Part shown: positions 36,441 to 63,344 of the stretch, in pieces
Position numbering within the stretch: the first letter of the stretch is position 1
How the letters are laid out: every line of letters starts with the position of its first letter
Assembly: GCF_004664715.2 (NCBI RefSeq)
Contig: NC_051075.1
Span: 38,711,958-38,775,957, forward strand
Source of the DNA: Peromyscus leucopus
Lineage: Eukaryota; Chordata; Mammalia; Rodentia; Cricetidae
DNA: 64,000 nucleotides
Reading direction: 5' to 3'
Translations under genes and position numbers: made by a program
Notes under the pieces: generated by a model
Database searches by the model: none
What the model saw: only the letters and a program-made list of their open reading frames with translations
What the model was told of the DNA's origin: nothing

Positions 36441-37331
36441 TTAGCAAACACCACCGCTAAAAACAAAACAGGAAACAACAAAAATTCCAAAGGCCCATAT
36501 CCCTACCACCATTAGCTTAAGCCGTATGGGAAGCCTCGAGTTAACCCCCAGAGGCTGCAATGAGCGACTTCACACTTGGACTAGAGTGGTGTCAAGAGAA
36601 GGCTGGTAAGAGACAGGGTTTTATTCCCACCAGCAGAGCCAAGACCTAACAGTCAGTGAAACCTCCCGAGAGACGGGCAGGCCCAAGGAACCTGTGTCCT
36701 CCTCTCTCGTACTCCACAAGGCCTGGTGGAGACTCAGGGTTTGCGTTCCTGCCCTCCTTCCCATGATCAGGCCTCCTGTGGTGCTAGCAGAGGTCACACC
36801 GGGAGTGTGCGCCATGTTAGCCCCTCTCAGCCAGGGAGATACATAAGGACCGATAGGTCTTCCTCATTTGGCCAAAGACATAAACCTACAAATTCAAGCA
36901 GGTGAATGAACCTTGAACAGCATAAACTCAATGAACTCCACATTAATATAGATTATAGTCCTTCATGCCTCAAAAATGGTAGTATTTTTTGTTTTTCCTT
37001 GAGATATTTGTTTTCCTCAAGACAAGGTCTCACTATGTAGCTTGGGCTTGCCTCAAACCCATGCTCCTCCTGCCTTGGGTTCTTGAGTGTTGGGGGTTAT
37101 GACAAAAATTCAACCCACATTCCTATTAGAAGTGGGAATACTTGCTACTAAGACTGGAAGCAAGCAGCTGAGTGGTATGAGTAATCCCAGTATTGGGAGG
37201 TAGAGTAGAGGCAGAGGGATCAACTTTGTAAGAGGTAAGTTCAAGGCCAGCCTGGGCTTCTTGAGACTGCAGACAAAGAGGCCTGCTATGAGGTACAAGG
37301 AGACCAGGACTAAGTGTGGTGAAGGAAAGAA

Positions 37332-37503
37332 GGGAGACCCAAGACACAAAGGCTGGAAGAGGGCCACAGGCCTATCCCCATCTGAGATGACACACTCTCC
37401 CAAACCATCTACAAGACAGGGAGACCCAAGACATAAAGCCTGGAAGAGGGTCACAGGCTTATCCCCATCTGAGATGACACACTCTCCCAAACCATCAACT
37501 ACA
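37332..37503. repeat. 87-bp tandem duplication
   Basis: Two adjacent copies begin gggagacccaagacacaaag (37332) and gggagacccaagacataaag (37419). They differ at only a few positions. Confidence 0.9.
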
Positions 37504-37537
37504 AAGAACTCAGAACCCAGTGGGAGTCCAGTAAGTT

Positions 37538-37700
37538 CTCAGTGACACACACACACACCAAACTGCACTCCCACAACTAGGTCTTAGTGACACAGACACA
37601 CAGACACACACAGACACACACACCAAACTGCACTCCCACAACTAGGTCTTAGTGACACAGACACACAGACACACACACCCCAAACTGCACTCCCACAACT
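37538..37700. repeat. Three-copy (CA)-linked minisatellite
   Basis: The block caaactgcactcccacaact occurs at 37559, 37624 and 37681. The copies are separated by variable (ACAC/CACAGA) tracts, so the unit is 57-65 bp. Confidence 0.9.
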
Positions 37701-38314
37701 AGAACAAGCACATGCGCAATGGAATTAAATGCAATACTAATTACCGTGATTCCCTTCCAGAAAGATTCAGAGGTCAACCTATCAAAACACGTACAACATT
37801 TAGATCTTGAAAACTATAGAAAAACATCAAAACCCCCCAAAATGGAGAAGCAGTACTTAGACAACAACAAAAAAATGAACTCAGCACCATTTTTGTGGGC
37901 TTTTTGTTCCTTTTTGCTTGGTTTTGGCATTTGTTTTATTCATCTTTTTGTCTCTTTGTTTTGATTTTTGTTTTTGTGGGGTTTTGTTTCTTGTTTTGAA
38001 TAAAGAAGATAGGTTAAGGAGGTATGGAGGATTTGGGAGTAATGGGGGGGTGTAGAAATGATCAAAGTACATTATATGAAAATAAAAAAAAATTAAAAAA
38101 AAATACCAAAAAAGAGAGGCATTTTATGTTCATAGACCAAAAGACTTAACATAATAAGAATGTCAACTTCCCCAAAACTAATACACACACTTAATGCAAA
38201 TCTCACTAAGATCTCAGTGAGATTTCTTATATAGGTAAAATGATGTTAATTAAAAGGATTGCAGTAGCTCAATGAAGACTGAACTGGGAGGGGAGGGATC
38301 AATTCACCTGATTT

Positions 38315-38480
38315 TTTTTTTTTTTTTTTTTGGTTTTTCGAGACAGGGTTTCTCTGCGTAGTTTTGCGCCTTTCCTGGAGCTCACTCTGTAGCCCAGGCT
38401 GGCCTTGAACTCACAGCGATCCGCCTGGCTCTGCCTCCCGAGTGCTGGGATTAAAGGCGTGCGCCACCACCGCCTGGCCA
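38315..38480 (-). repeat. B1 SINE (antisense) with 14-bp target-site duplication
   Basis: A young-looking full B1 in reverse (ggtttttcgagacagggttt), with the aattcacctgattt repeat at 38301-38314 and 38481-38494. It has the gcgcctttcctggagctcac cricetid-like variant. Confidence 0.94.
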
Positions 38481-39009
38481 AATTCACCTGATTTAAAAAC
38501 CTTCACATAGCTAGTAATCAATAGTCAACGGAAAGAAAAAAGCCAATTCTAAAAGATTATGTACTGTATGACTTTATGAAATATTCTTTCTTTTCTTTTT
38601 TGGAGGCAGGGTCTCACTATGTAGTGCTGACTGGATTGGAACTCACTATGTAGAGCAGGCTGGCCCCAAACTCAGAGACCCTCCTATTTCTGACTCTGAG
38701 TTCTGGGATTAAAATGGGTCTCTCTATATATAATGACCATGCCTGGCTGAAAATTATTGGAATGATACAGAATCATATGAATGTGGAACACAGCAATAGT
38801 TGCAATTGGCTATAGAAGCAAAGGGGTAGAAGAGGAGTGAGGTGTGGCTACATGAGAGACCTATGAACTAGAAATGTACTATACCATGACTATATTCTAC
38901 CTGTATCCCAGGAGAGACACCGCACTTTGTGCAAAGCTGGATAACGGGCATACGTGATCTCTAATGTCACAGTTCTACGTGAGCCAGTAATAATCTCAGA
39001 ATAAAGAGG

Positions 39010-39200
39010 CTACAGAAATGCTCATAAGTTAAGAGTGCTTGCTGCTCTTGCAGATAACCAGAGTTCAAGTTCCCAACACCCAAGACATCAGGCTGCTCAC
39101 AGGCACCCATAATTCCAGCTCCAAAGGATTAAGCACCCTCTTCTGGCTGCTAAGGGCACTTGCATCCATGTGGCTGACATACAAATACACAGTTTTTTAA
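39010..39200 (+). repeat. B2-family SINE, diverged
   Basis: aagagtgcttgctgctcttg, the accaagacatcaggctgctc region and ccctcttctggctgctaagg fit an older B2. Confidence 0.75.
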
Positions 39201-39372
39201 GTTACGCAAAGAATGCAAAGTATCCTGAAGGGGCCTAATATTTGGTAATATAACTTGCATAAAATTAAGTAGTAAACAAAGCTGTTTGAGGGGAACTTTA
39301 GAATGAAACATGCTTGCTTTATCAACACACTGCCAACATAAGGCAGCCTATCTCCAGTTCAAACCGAAAATG

Positions 39373-39520
39373 ACACTTCTGATCTCCTTCCCTAGAGGTC
39401 CTGAAAACTTACATGATAATAACACTTCTGATCTCCTTCCCTAGAGGTCTTGAGAAACTTACATGATAATAACACTTCTGATCTCCTTCCCTAGAGGTCC
39501 TGAAAACTTACATGATATAA
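39373..39520. repeat. Three-copy ~50-bp tandem repeat
   Basis: Units starting acacttctgatctccttccc lie at 39373, 39422 and 39472 and are nearly identical, apart from the third unit's shorter end. Confidence 0.93.
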
Positions 39521-40759
39521 CGCCAAAGTCTGGCTCTTTTCCCTATGTCTAACCTCGTGTTTCTTCAGGTTAAAATTCTTGACTTTTTCAGCAACACGTG
39601 AGTGGCATGATACAGGAAATCTTTAAATGTTGCATCAGGGATTGGTACACTGGGATGTCCCAATCCTCTCATGCTCCTGTCACTCTGGTCTCATGTAGCT
39701 CAGGCTGGCCTCTAACTTGTTCTGTAGCCAAGGATGACTTTGAACTACTGATCCACCTACCCAAATACTTCCCAAGTGCTAGGATTATAGGTGTGTGCCA
39801 CCATTCCTGACTAAGTGATTTTATTAGTGTCTCTTAATATGTCTGTAACAATCTCTTCCTTTTGTGTGAGCCCGTGTCTATGTGTGGATATATGCATGTG
39901 AGTCCAGGTGCCTCCAGAGGCTAGCAGTGGGTATGAGATCCCCTGGAGCTGGAGTTACAGCCTGACATGAGCACTGAAACCTGAACCTCAGTCCTCTGGA
40001 AGTGCAGCAAGTGCTCTGAACTGTTGAGCCATTTCTCCAGTCCTGGTTATTCTTTTATTTGATTTTGATTTCCCGAGATCACTTCAAATGGCTTGTTACT
40101 GTAGGGGCAAATGTTAAAACATGGTTACTTTCTGGTTATCCCTCTGCAACCTGGAGAGAGCGGACAGCTTTCACTTGGGTCTATATATAATGGGTCTCTC
40201 TATATATAATGACTATAGCAACAGTGTTAGTTTTGGGGCTAACCAACATCTCCTAGAAGTAGAGAACTTAAGAGTAAAGGTAGGCTACCAGCCATCAAGT
40301 GCAAACCTTTTCTGATGCATGAGTTTCCTTTCTGCACTGGAAAAGCAATTGCCCCGCCTTTTGCTTGAATGTCTTCAGGGAGGCTGGATTTCTTACCTGA
40401 AAATTGAATGCATTATTATATGACTTTGGAAGGCTCTTTTAATGAAACCTGAATTTCTGTTGGCTAGCTAATTTTGTTTGTTTGGTTTTGGTTTTCGAGA
40501 CAAAGTCTCTCAATGTAGACCAGGCTAGCCTTGTACTCAGAAACCTGCTTGCCTCTGCCTCCCTCATGCAGCAGGCACCTCTACCTGCTCAGCTGCTCCA
40601 TGGCTTAAAAACTATTTCTAAGCCTGCCTTCATCTGTCTCAGCAGTACAAGCAGGACAGCTGTGGGGATGGTTCTCCTCCCCTGTGTGGATGCTGGGGTC
40701 AAAGGTGTCACCACACACCCTATGCTCATTTATTTTATTTTATACTTTTATTTTCAATG

Positions 40760-40928
40760 ATTCATTTATTTTTATCTTATGTGCCTACATGTCTGTATGA
40801 GGGTGCCAGATCCCCTGGAACTGGAACTACAAACAGTTGTGAGCTGCCACGTGGGTGCTGGGAGTTGAACTCAGCTTCTCTGGAAGGACAGCCAGTGCTC
40901 TTAACGGCTCAGCCATCTCTCCAGCCCC
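40760..40928 (-). repeat. B2 SINE (antisense)
   Basis: gatcccctggaactggaact to cggctcagccatctctccag. A broken antisense B1 precedes it at about 40490-40720. Confidence 0.87.
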
Positions 40929-41537
40929 GCTCCTTTATTTTAAAGCCTCCTCATTTTCATTATCAAACAATGACAGTATAAATCAGGTTTTCGCTGTGCG
41001 CATAGGAGTCAAACCCGCGCACTGTGCATGTTAGCAAGTGCTCCATCACCTAATCACAGCCGCAGGCCCCTCTATCCTCTTACTAAGTGAAATTAGTCTA
41101 TATTGTCTGAAGTTTACAGTTCATTAGCATATTTTAAAAAGAAACACTGTCATGTTAAACTTTTCTTCGGGTTCTTCCGGTAACGCTAAAAGAAAGCTAC
41201 CGGTTCAACCACCAAATTTACACCTTCAGATCCACTAGAACAGCTCAGGACCACCAGAGGCACTCAGACTGTAAAATCCAGGATTCCCCTTACACTCTAA
41301 CGCCTGTACGATACACCCAATAAGCTACAATTATTATACAATATTCTCCAGATAGCCCAAAGTGTTCTAAGATCTTTTGATTTTTGACTACATCTTCACA
41401 TTTATTAAGTATGTCTATAATTAATTGTGTCCTGCTTTTTGAGACATGGTCTCAGGTGTCCTAAATTTTTCTATGTAGCCCAGGCTGGACCTGAACTTGG
41501 GAGATTCACAAGTGCTGTGGGTACAGGTATGGACCAC

Positions 41538-41899
41538 TGTGGGAGCCCACAAAGATTCCAACTTGTGGTTTGACTCCAAGTCAGAGAGTCAGTTTATGTT
41601 GCCCTCCAAGGCTGCATAATAGGGTGCAAAGGCATGGTTATCAGGTGTTTGAAAGGTCTACACTTGGTTGTACGTTGTGCTTTGATCTTGAAAGAGGGCA
41701 GTCTTTTCCCTCTCCCCTTGCTAGTGTATAAAAAGTCCATTAGAAATAAACTCAAGGCTGCTGGGTATTGACCCAGGCCCTCTCAAAGCTATCCTGTGTC
41801 TCTGTCTGTATTTCTTCCTATTATTTCTCAACTCCTCACCCCCGTCTTCAAGAGATCCTTTGATAGGTCAGGGCTGGAGCCCAGCACTGGGCCCTGACA
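41538..41899 (+). mobile_element. Solo LTR (ERVK-like) with 6-bp target-site duplication
   Basis: The 362-bp element starts TGTGGGAGCC and ends GGGCCCTGACA. It is flanked by gaccac at 41532-41537 and 41900-41905. Inside are a TATA-like tataaaaagtcc and an AATAAA within gaaataaactcaagg. A 6-bp duplication is the hallmark of class II (ERVK) integration. It interrupts an antisense B1-type SINE (ggctggacctgaacttggga before, ccaccatgcccagctt after). No internal viral genes are present. Confidence 0.88.
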
Positions 41900-42029
41900 G
41901 ACCACCATGCCCAGCTTCTTATTTCTTCTCTAATGTACCTTGTTTTTCCTAAGTTTATTTCCTTCTCAGAAAGGAATTTGCTTCTTCATATCACATTTCC
42001 AGAAATTGAATACTGAGAAGTGATTAACC

Positions 42030-42205
42030 AGCCAGGCATGGTGGTGCATGTCTTTAGCCCTTGAGACTAAAGCACTTGGGGCTTTAGCACTTGGGAGGCA
42101 GAGGTAGGAGGATCTCTGAGTTCAAGGCCAGCCTGGTCTTCAGAGTGAGTACAAGGATAGCCAGGGCTACATAGAGAGACCCTGTCTTGAAAAACAAAAC
42201 AAAGA
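42030..42205 (+). repeat. B1 SINE
   Basis: ccaggcatggtggtgcatgt to agagagaccctgtcttgaaa, with a small internal duplication near the head (agcacttggggctttagcac). Confidence 0.87.
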
Positions 42206-42721
42206 AAATTAACAACGGCATGATGGGGAGATGATTACTCTATTTCTTTGTAAATCGTATGTACATCTGAAACTAAATCTTAATAATGCTTAAATTTAAT
42301 TTATAATAAGTAATAATTCTGCTATCCTTGGCTACTACAATTGTTCCTAGTCCCTGAATAACAGGTAATGTGATTCACAACCTTGGGGTTCAGTTGAAGC
42401 CCATGAATGGACAAAAACAAGGGATATGCTAGGGAACAAGACATACCTACCTATGGTCTTCAAGCACCTCTATAGGTTACTCATGCAAGAAATTTGTTCC
42501 TTTTCATTGGCAAGACAGACAGTCACCACCATAATTAAATGGGTCAACCTTCCATCACACAAAGTAGGCAAAATTTCCTGCTGGGGTACCCTAAGGCACA
42601 CAGAATCACTTTAGTGGCATTCTGGCCTAAAAATCCAGGCTCTTACTCTGATCATGTGGGAATGATCAGGAGAATCCATACTGCAGAATAACTGAAGACC
42701 TAGCCTTCAAAAATGGTATGA

Positions 42722-42915
42722 AGGGTGAGAGAGATGCTCAGTGGTTAAGAGTCCTTGTCTCTTTGTTTCCAGTACCCACAGAGCTCACAACCAGCAGTAC
42801 CAGGTCCAAGGGATTCTACACTCTCCTCTGGCTGCCTCAGGCACCAGGCAAGCACTTGGTGCACATACACACATACACACAAACACTCACATACATAAAA
42901 AGAAATCTTATTTTT
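42722..42915 (+). repeat. B2-family SINE, diverged
   Basis: gggtgagagagatgctcagt head with B2 body and (CA)-rich 3' end. Confidence 0.75.
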
Positions 42916-43739
42916 AAAATGCTGTGAAGAGTGGACAGCGGATGAGACTGAGATTAAGAGTCACTGCAATTCAGCATGTGTGAACCTTAACCGTATCCTG
43001 AACCAGGAAAGGAGGTTTTCCTTCTGGGGAAGCAGTCAGTCCCTGAAAAGAAAGCCAACACAGAATTCCCTTCAGGAATGAACTTATTAAGAAATTGGGC
43101 CCTGCCAGGTGTGGTGGCTCACATCTATAATCCGAGCACTTGGGAGAGGCATCTGCTCTTTTGAGTTCCAGGACTGTCAGAGTTACATAGTGAAACAGAG
43201 AGGAGAGGGAGAGGGGAGAGATGGGGGTGGGGTGACCATCACTTCCAGCAGAGGAGGGAGGGAGGGAGGGAGGGAGGGAGAGAGACAGCAGAACACTTCC
43301 AGTTGTGGGACCTGGTCTGTTAAGAGCTTAAGGCAGCAGTCCCTATTCTAACAATAATGGCATTTGTTTTAGATAATTAGGAGAATCTAAATGTCATCTT
43401 ACATGTAATAATGTTCTGAGACTGTGTAATGTCCTTAAGGAGGCTGAAACAATTAGGGCCAAAGTTCATGATATCTGAAACTTATCTGCAAATGCTTCAG
43501 TGAAATAAAATTTATCTATAGATGCATACAGGGAGGGGGTGAGAGCGGAGGGGAGGGGGAAATGGGGTGAGGAGGAAAACATAGTTTGAAATATGTTAAC
43601 AAAAAAAAAAAACCAATAATTCCCTGAGCTGCTTTTTGTTCAAGGGCTATCAGTGTCTATTTTGAGAGTTCAAGTATCTAAATTATTTTATTATCTTCCA
43701 CATAGTCATTTAGATTATAGGCAACTTTTTTGTTTGTTG

Positions 43740-43890
43740 TGTTTTTTTTTTTTTTGAGATACAGTTTCTTTGTGTAGCCTTGGCTGTCTTGGAACTCTAT
43801 GTAGACCATGCTGGCTTTGAACTCAGAGATCAGCCTGCCTCTGCCTGCTGAGTGCTGGAATTAAAGGTTGCCACTATACCCAGCGTTAAT
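43740..43890 (-). repeat. B1 SINE (antisense)
   Basis: tttttttgagatacagtttc to tgctggaattaaaggttgcc, diverged. Confidence 0.83.
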
Positions 43891-44379
43891 AGTAGACAAC
43901 TCTTAAGTCAGTGTTAATCAGAGCTAAAAGCACTTGAAGTCCATTTCAAATCATTCAAGTCACTTTACTGGCTGCTGTTGCTCAGCGTTTTGAAATTAGG
44001 GATGGGGGAAAGGTCATTTTTTTTTTCATATCTAAGTTTTACATAGAAATTATGGAAGTTAGTTCATCTCTCAGGTCTCTGGCCGATCTGACATGGCCAC
44101 TCTGTCTTCTAACCCACTTAGACCACCGTCAACCAACACATTCAACTTGCGGGACAACAAAAAGCGAAGGTTAACGTACAAAAAAACGACCGATCCCAAA
44201 ACTCACGAAATGGCAAGCACCACGAAACAACAGGTTCGCCAAAGCTGAGGCTGGGAGGTGCCTTTTCGCTCTGGGCTCGCAGGGACGAACGAACGTACCC
44301 GTACCCAGGACGAAACACAAGAGACGAAATCGGCCGCTCTCGTTTCTGTCTCACCCCGTCTCGGCTTGGCTTAAGTCTG

Positions 44380-44965
44380 TTTTCACAGCCTCCAGCCAGG
44401 GCGCAGCGCGGGGGGGAAAGCTCCAAACCCGAGCGAGCGTCCCCCTGCACGGGAGCAGGGAGAGGAGGGTGCGAGCGCCCCTGCATTCCCGAGCCGTCAG
44501 GAGCCAGGGAGGTCTCGAGAGCCGCCGTCAGCGGGGCTCGGGTCTGACAGCTCAAGGTCACCGAGGGGACACCGTGCAGACCCCAGGGCGAGCCCCGAGC
44601 CCTCCAGCCCCGGGGCGGGCGGCGTCTCAGGGTCTCGGGTGACAAGCCCCCCACCCACCCCCGGGGGGCTGTCTGGCCTCCCGCCGCGCCGCGTTGCCCG
44701 TAGCGCAGCCCCACGGTGCACGCGGCGGCTCCCCACCCGGAGTGCCCTCCGGCCGTCTTCCTCCCGCCCCGCCGCCGCGAGCCCGCGATTCTGAGGACGG
44801 AGGAAAAGCGAGCGTACTTAGCCACGGGCTCTGGCATCCGACGCCGGCCCCGGGGCCGAGGGGCTGCGGGGCGCGGAGAGTCCGAGATCGGAGGGGAGGT
44901 AGAAGGAGGGCGCCGCGCCGCGCCGCGGGAGAGCCGAGAACACGTGGGGGCGGTGGCAGTCAAGG
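44380..44965. promoter_or_regulatory. CpG island, left block
   Basis: Very CpG-rich DNA (for example gcgccgcgccgcgccgcggg at 44910) without a recognisable protein. The long ORFs here on both strands are products of base composition. A strong + strand donor, CAAG|gtgagc, ends at 44964. It could mark an alternative non-coding first exon. Confidence 0.7.
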
Positions 44966-45413
44966 TGAGCGTGGACCCTTGGACCCAGATTCGTTACGGC
45001 CTGCGGACACGGAGGGGAGGAAAAGCCAGGACCCCAAGTGAATTCTAAAAAAAAAAAAAAAATCAGCTAAGAATTAAGTTTTGCTCTGCTCTGTTAGACA
45101 GGGCTCTGTACTGTTATTTTCCTTTCCCGCGGCACACGAATCTGTCGAGGTTGGTAGGGAGCCTCATATACTTACCCCTAGGTCTCTAACGGTCTACAGT
45201 TACTACGGCGTCGCTCACCCTTGATAAACGAGGGAGGTGCGCATGGGCTGATGGAGAGTTCTCCGGCCCTCGAGGAACAAAAACAAACGCGAGAGGCTGC
45301 CTTTGAAATAAAAATAAAATAAAGTCCCATCTCTTTGACGTCTCTTTAACGTTGGGGGGATTTGTTCCCACCCGGGCGGGAGAGGAAGAGCACCAGGATG
45401 CGCCCGAGCGTTC

Positions 45414-45421
45414 ACTTCCGG
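45414..45421. promoter_or_regulatory. ETS/GABP-type site
   Basis: ACTTCCGG, the consensus for GABPA/ETS factors, at the left edge of the right CpG block. Confidence 0.6.
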
Positions 45422-45452
45422 TTGGGGAAAAAACAAAACCCCGAAGCTTTCC

Positions 45453-45462
45453 GCGCCTGCGC
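45453..45462. promoter_or_regulatory. NRF1-like site
   Basis: GCGCCTGCGC, one base from the palindromic NRF1 consensus core and 32 bp from the ETS site. Confidence 0.5.
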
Positions 45463-45660
45463 GCTGAGTCTCGAGGGCGGGCTGCGGGGGCCGAGGGTGT
45501 TGACCGGCGGGCAACCGAAGCCGTGGCCGTGCGAGCCGAGGGCGCGGCGTGGGGGCCGGCCTCCGTGGACGGCGTCGGGGCGTCCGGAGCTGCGTCTGCG
45601 CCCGCCCGGAGGAAGCGTCCGCGAAGGGCGACCGTTGACGGGCGGGGTTTGGACGCCGCC

Positions 45661-45790
45661 TGCCCGGTGGGGTCGCGCCCAGCCCTGCACCCGCCTCCGC
45701 GTCTGTCGGGGTGCTCGGTCGGGGTGCCCGGCGGTGTCGCGCCCAGCCCTGCACCCGCCTCCGCGTCGGTCGGGGTGCCCGGCGGCAGCC
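45661..45790. repeat. 64-bp tandem duplication in the CpG island
   Basis: gtcgcgcccagccctgcacc occurs at 45672 and 45736. The following cgcctccgcgtc[t/g]gtcggggtgc is shared too. Confidence 0.9.
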
Positions 45791-46205
45791 CCGGTGTCGG
45801 GGGAGCGCTTTGTGAGTCCCGTTCCCGCGGCGGCGTCTTCGCTCTGGCCGTGATTCCTTTCGCATTTCTTGCCCCGGTGCGTGAACAGACTCGGGGGGGA
45901 GACTAACAGGGCACCCGAGAGACTTTCCAGTCGGGTTTGGTCCTGGAGGAAACGTCGAAAGTGACACGTACAGCTTTGTGGATGTTTTGTCTTGATTTTT
46001 TTTTTTAAAGTTAAGGACTGCTTCCTGATCATTTTTTTTTAAATTCCAGTATTCCTTATCAAAGCCACCTTTACCCTTGCATCTTTTCCCACTGAAGTCT
46101 GAGCCCAGAAGACAGTCCCTCTGTTAAGAACCGCGCGGGACCTGTTTTGTGACTAGCCATATGAAAAACTTTGAGTTTAGCCTGGAAAGGGGGAGAAGGG
46201 TTAAA

Positions 46206-62183
<15,978 letters not shown>

Positions 62184-62290
62184 GTGTGTGTGATAAACCA
62201 GTGCACAGGCCACGATCCTTTGAACTTGCATCTTTAAGTTAATAGTAACTGACAGTTGTAATAGCTGACTAGGTCGTGACAGTGATTTCT

Positions 62291-62458
62291 TTTTTTTTTT
62301 TTTTTTTTTGGTTTTTCGAGACAGGGTTTCTCTTGTGTAGCTTTGCGCCTTTCCTGGAGCTCACTTGGTAGCCCAGGCTGGCCTCGAACTCACAGAGATC
62401 CACCTGCCTCTGCCTCCCGAGTACTGGGGTTAAAGGCGTGCGCCACCACCGCCCGGCA
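62291..62458 (-). repeat. B1 SINE (antisense) with 15-bp target-site duplication
   Basis: A full young B1 in reverse (ggtttttcgagacagggttt), flanked by gtgacagtgatttct at 62276-62290 and 62459-62473. It lies ~100 bp past the exon 6 donor. Confidence 0.95.
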
Positions 62459-62778
62459 GTGACAGTGATTTCTGAAGTCACGATTGGCTTGCTCATCATT
62501 CTTTACTCCATGTGGATACTTGACATGTTCTAGGTTACATGTCATTGGTGCTGTGTGTGTGTGTGTGTGTGTGTGTTCATTCCTGTGGAGGCCAGAGGTT
62601 AGTGTAGATGTCTTGCTTAGTTACCATCTGCCTTCTTTTTTGAGACAAAGTATCAAATGCCGAGGTCACCTGTTTGGCTGGAGTGAATGGTCAGCAAGTG
62701 CCAGGATGCACCTGTCTCTGATCCCCCCCTCCTAGTCCTGAGTCTGCAGACCTGACTGCTGTGCCGGCCTTTTACATG

Positions 62779-63340
62779 TGTTGTGCCCAGATCGTGACCC
62801 CCAGAGAGACCACCAAAGACGAGCATGCCGGAATGCAAAAGCAAGGTTTAATTCTGGATATCCAAATGCAATACAAGCCTAGGCAGGGACTTCGTCCAAT
62901 ACATCCAACGCAGTGGAGGCTGGAGGAAGCGCCCACCTGTCTGCAAGCTCAGTTTTTAAAGGGAAAAGTCACAAGGTTACATCATTTAGGGGTGCTAGTA
63001 CAGGTACAATTCTGATTGGCTCGCTTCTAGGGACTTGTAGAAATTACTTCTAAGGGAGTGGTTGCCCGCCACCATTTCTCATTGGCTGCCCTCAGGTGGG
63101 GGCATTTTTATGGTCAGTTACCCTGGAAACCAGGGAGAGGACATTCCATAGTCTGGCAGGCATTACCTCGTGACTATCTTGTGGCTCTGTACTTTTACAC
63201 TTCCTGGTTTCTGGAATCTGAACTGACTGGTCTCAGTAACTTCTGGCCTGTTCCAGTAACTTATGGCCTGTAGCTAAAAGGAGCAGTCTTAGGCCTTTAG
63301 TTTTGGGGTGAGAGCATTTTGGTCTTATTTTGGTTCCACA
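62779..63340 (-). mobile_element. Solo LTR (ERV1-like) with 4-bp target-site duplication
   Basis: The 562-bp element is bounded by TGTTGTGCCC and GGTTCCACA (TG...CA ends on either strand) and flanked by CATG at 62775-62778 and 63341-63344. On the minus strand it has a TTTAAAAACTGAGC TATA-like box, an AATTAAACC poly(A)-like signal and a U5 with ggtggtctctctgggggtca. A 4-bp duplication fits class I (gammaretrovirus-like) elements. No viral genes are present. Confidence 0.85.
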
Positions 63341-63344
63341 CATG

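Larger units (their letters stand above)
34745..45218 (-). other. TIMM9 long 5' intron (extent inferred)
   Basis: Between the 5' UTR exon in the CpG island and the first coding exon. No further coding exon was found on either strand. It holds the LTRs, tandem repeats and SINEs listed here, a (GGAG)n tract at 43252-43280 and AT-rich single-copy DNA. Confidence 0.55.
45395..45870. promoter_or_regulatory. CpG island, right block: probable bidirectional TIMM9/KIAA0586 promoter
   Basis: CpG-dense DNA lies between the two head-to-head genes. It carries an ETS-type site and an NRF1-like site 40 bp apart, typical of TATA-less promoters of nuclear genes for mitochondrial proteins. Minus-strand donors CAAGG|GTGAGC (exon end 45219) and AGGG|GTAAGT (exon end 45176) are candidates for the end of TIMM9 exon 1. 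KIAA0586 would start rightward. Confidence 0.65.

Noticed and set aside
37110..37490. Internally repeated 126-residue minus-strand frame
   Set aside because: The repeat in the protein is the 87-bp DNA duplication seen in translation. No start context, splice support or domain.
44142..44963. 273-residue open frame on the minus strand in the CpG island
   Set aside because: It starts at TTG rather than ATG, is Arg/Pro/Gly-rich as expected from GC-rich DNA, overlaps equally long frames on the other strand and shows no domain. Composition artefact.
45215..45967. 250-residue minus-strand frame and matching + strand frames in the right CpG block
   Set aside because: Long overlapping frames on both strands come from CpG-rich repeats, including the 64-bp duplication. 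No start context or domain supports them.
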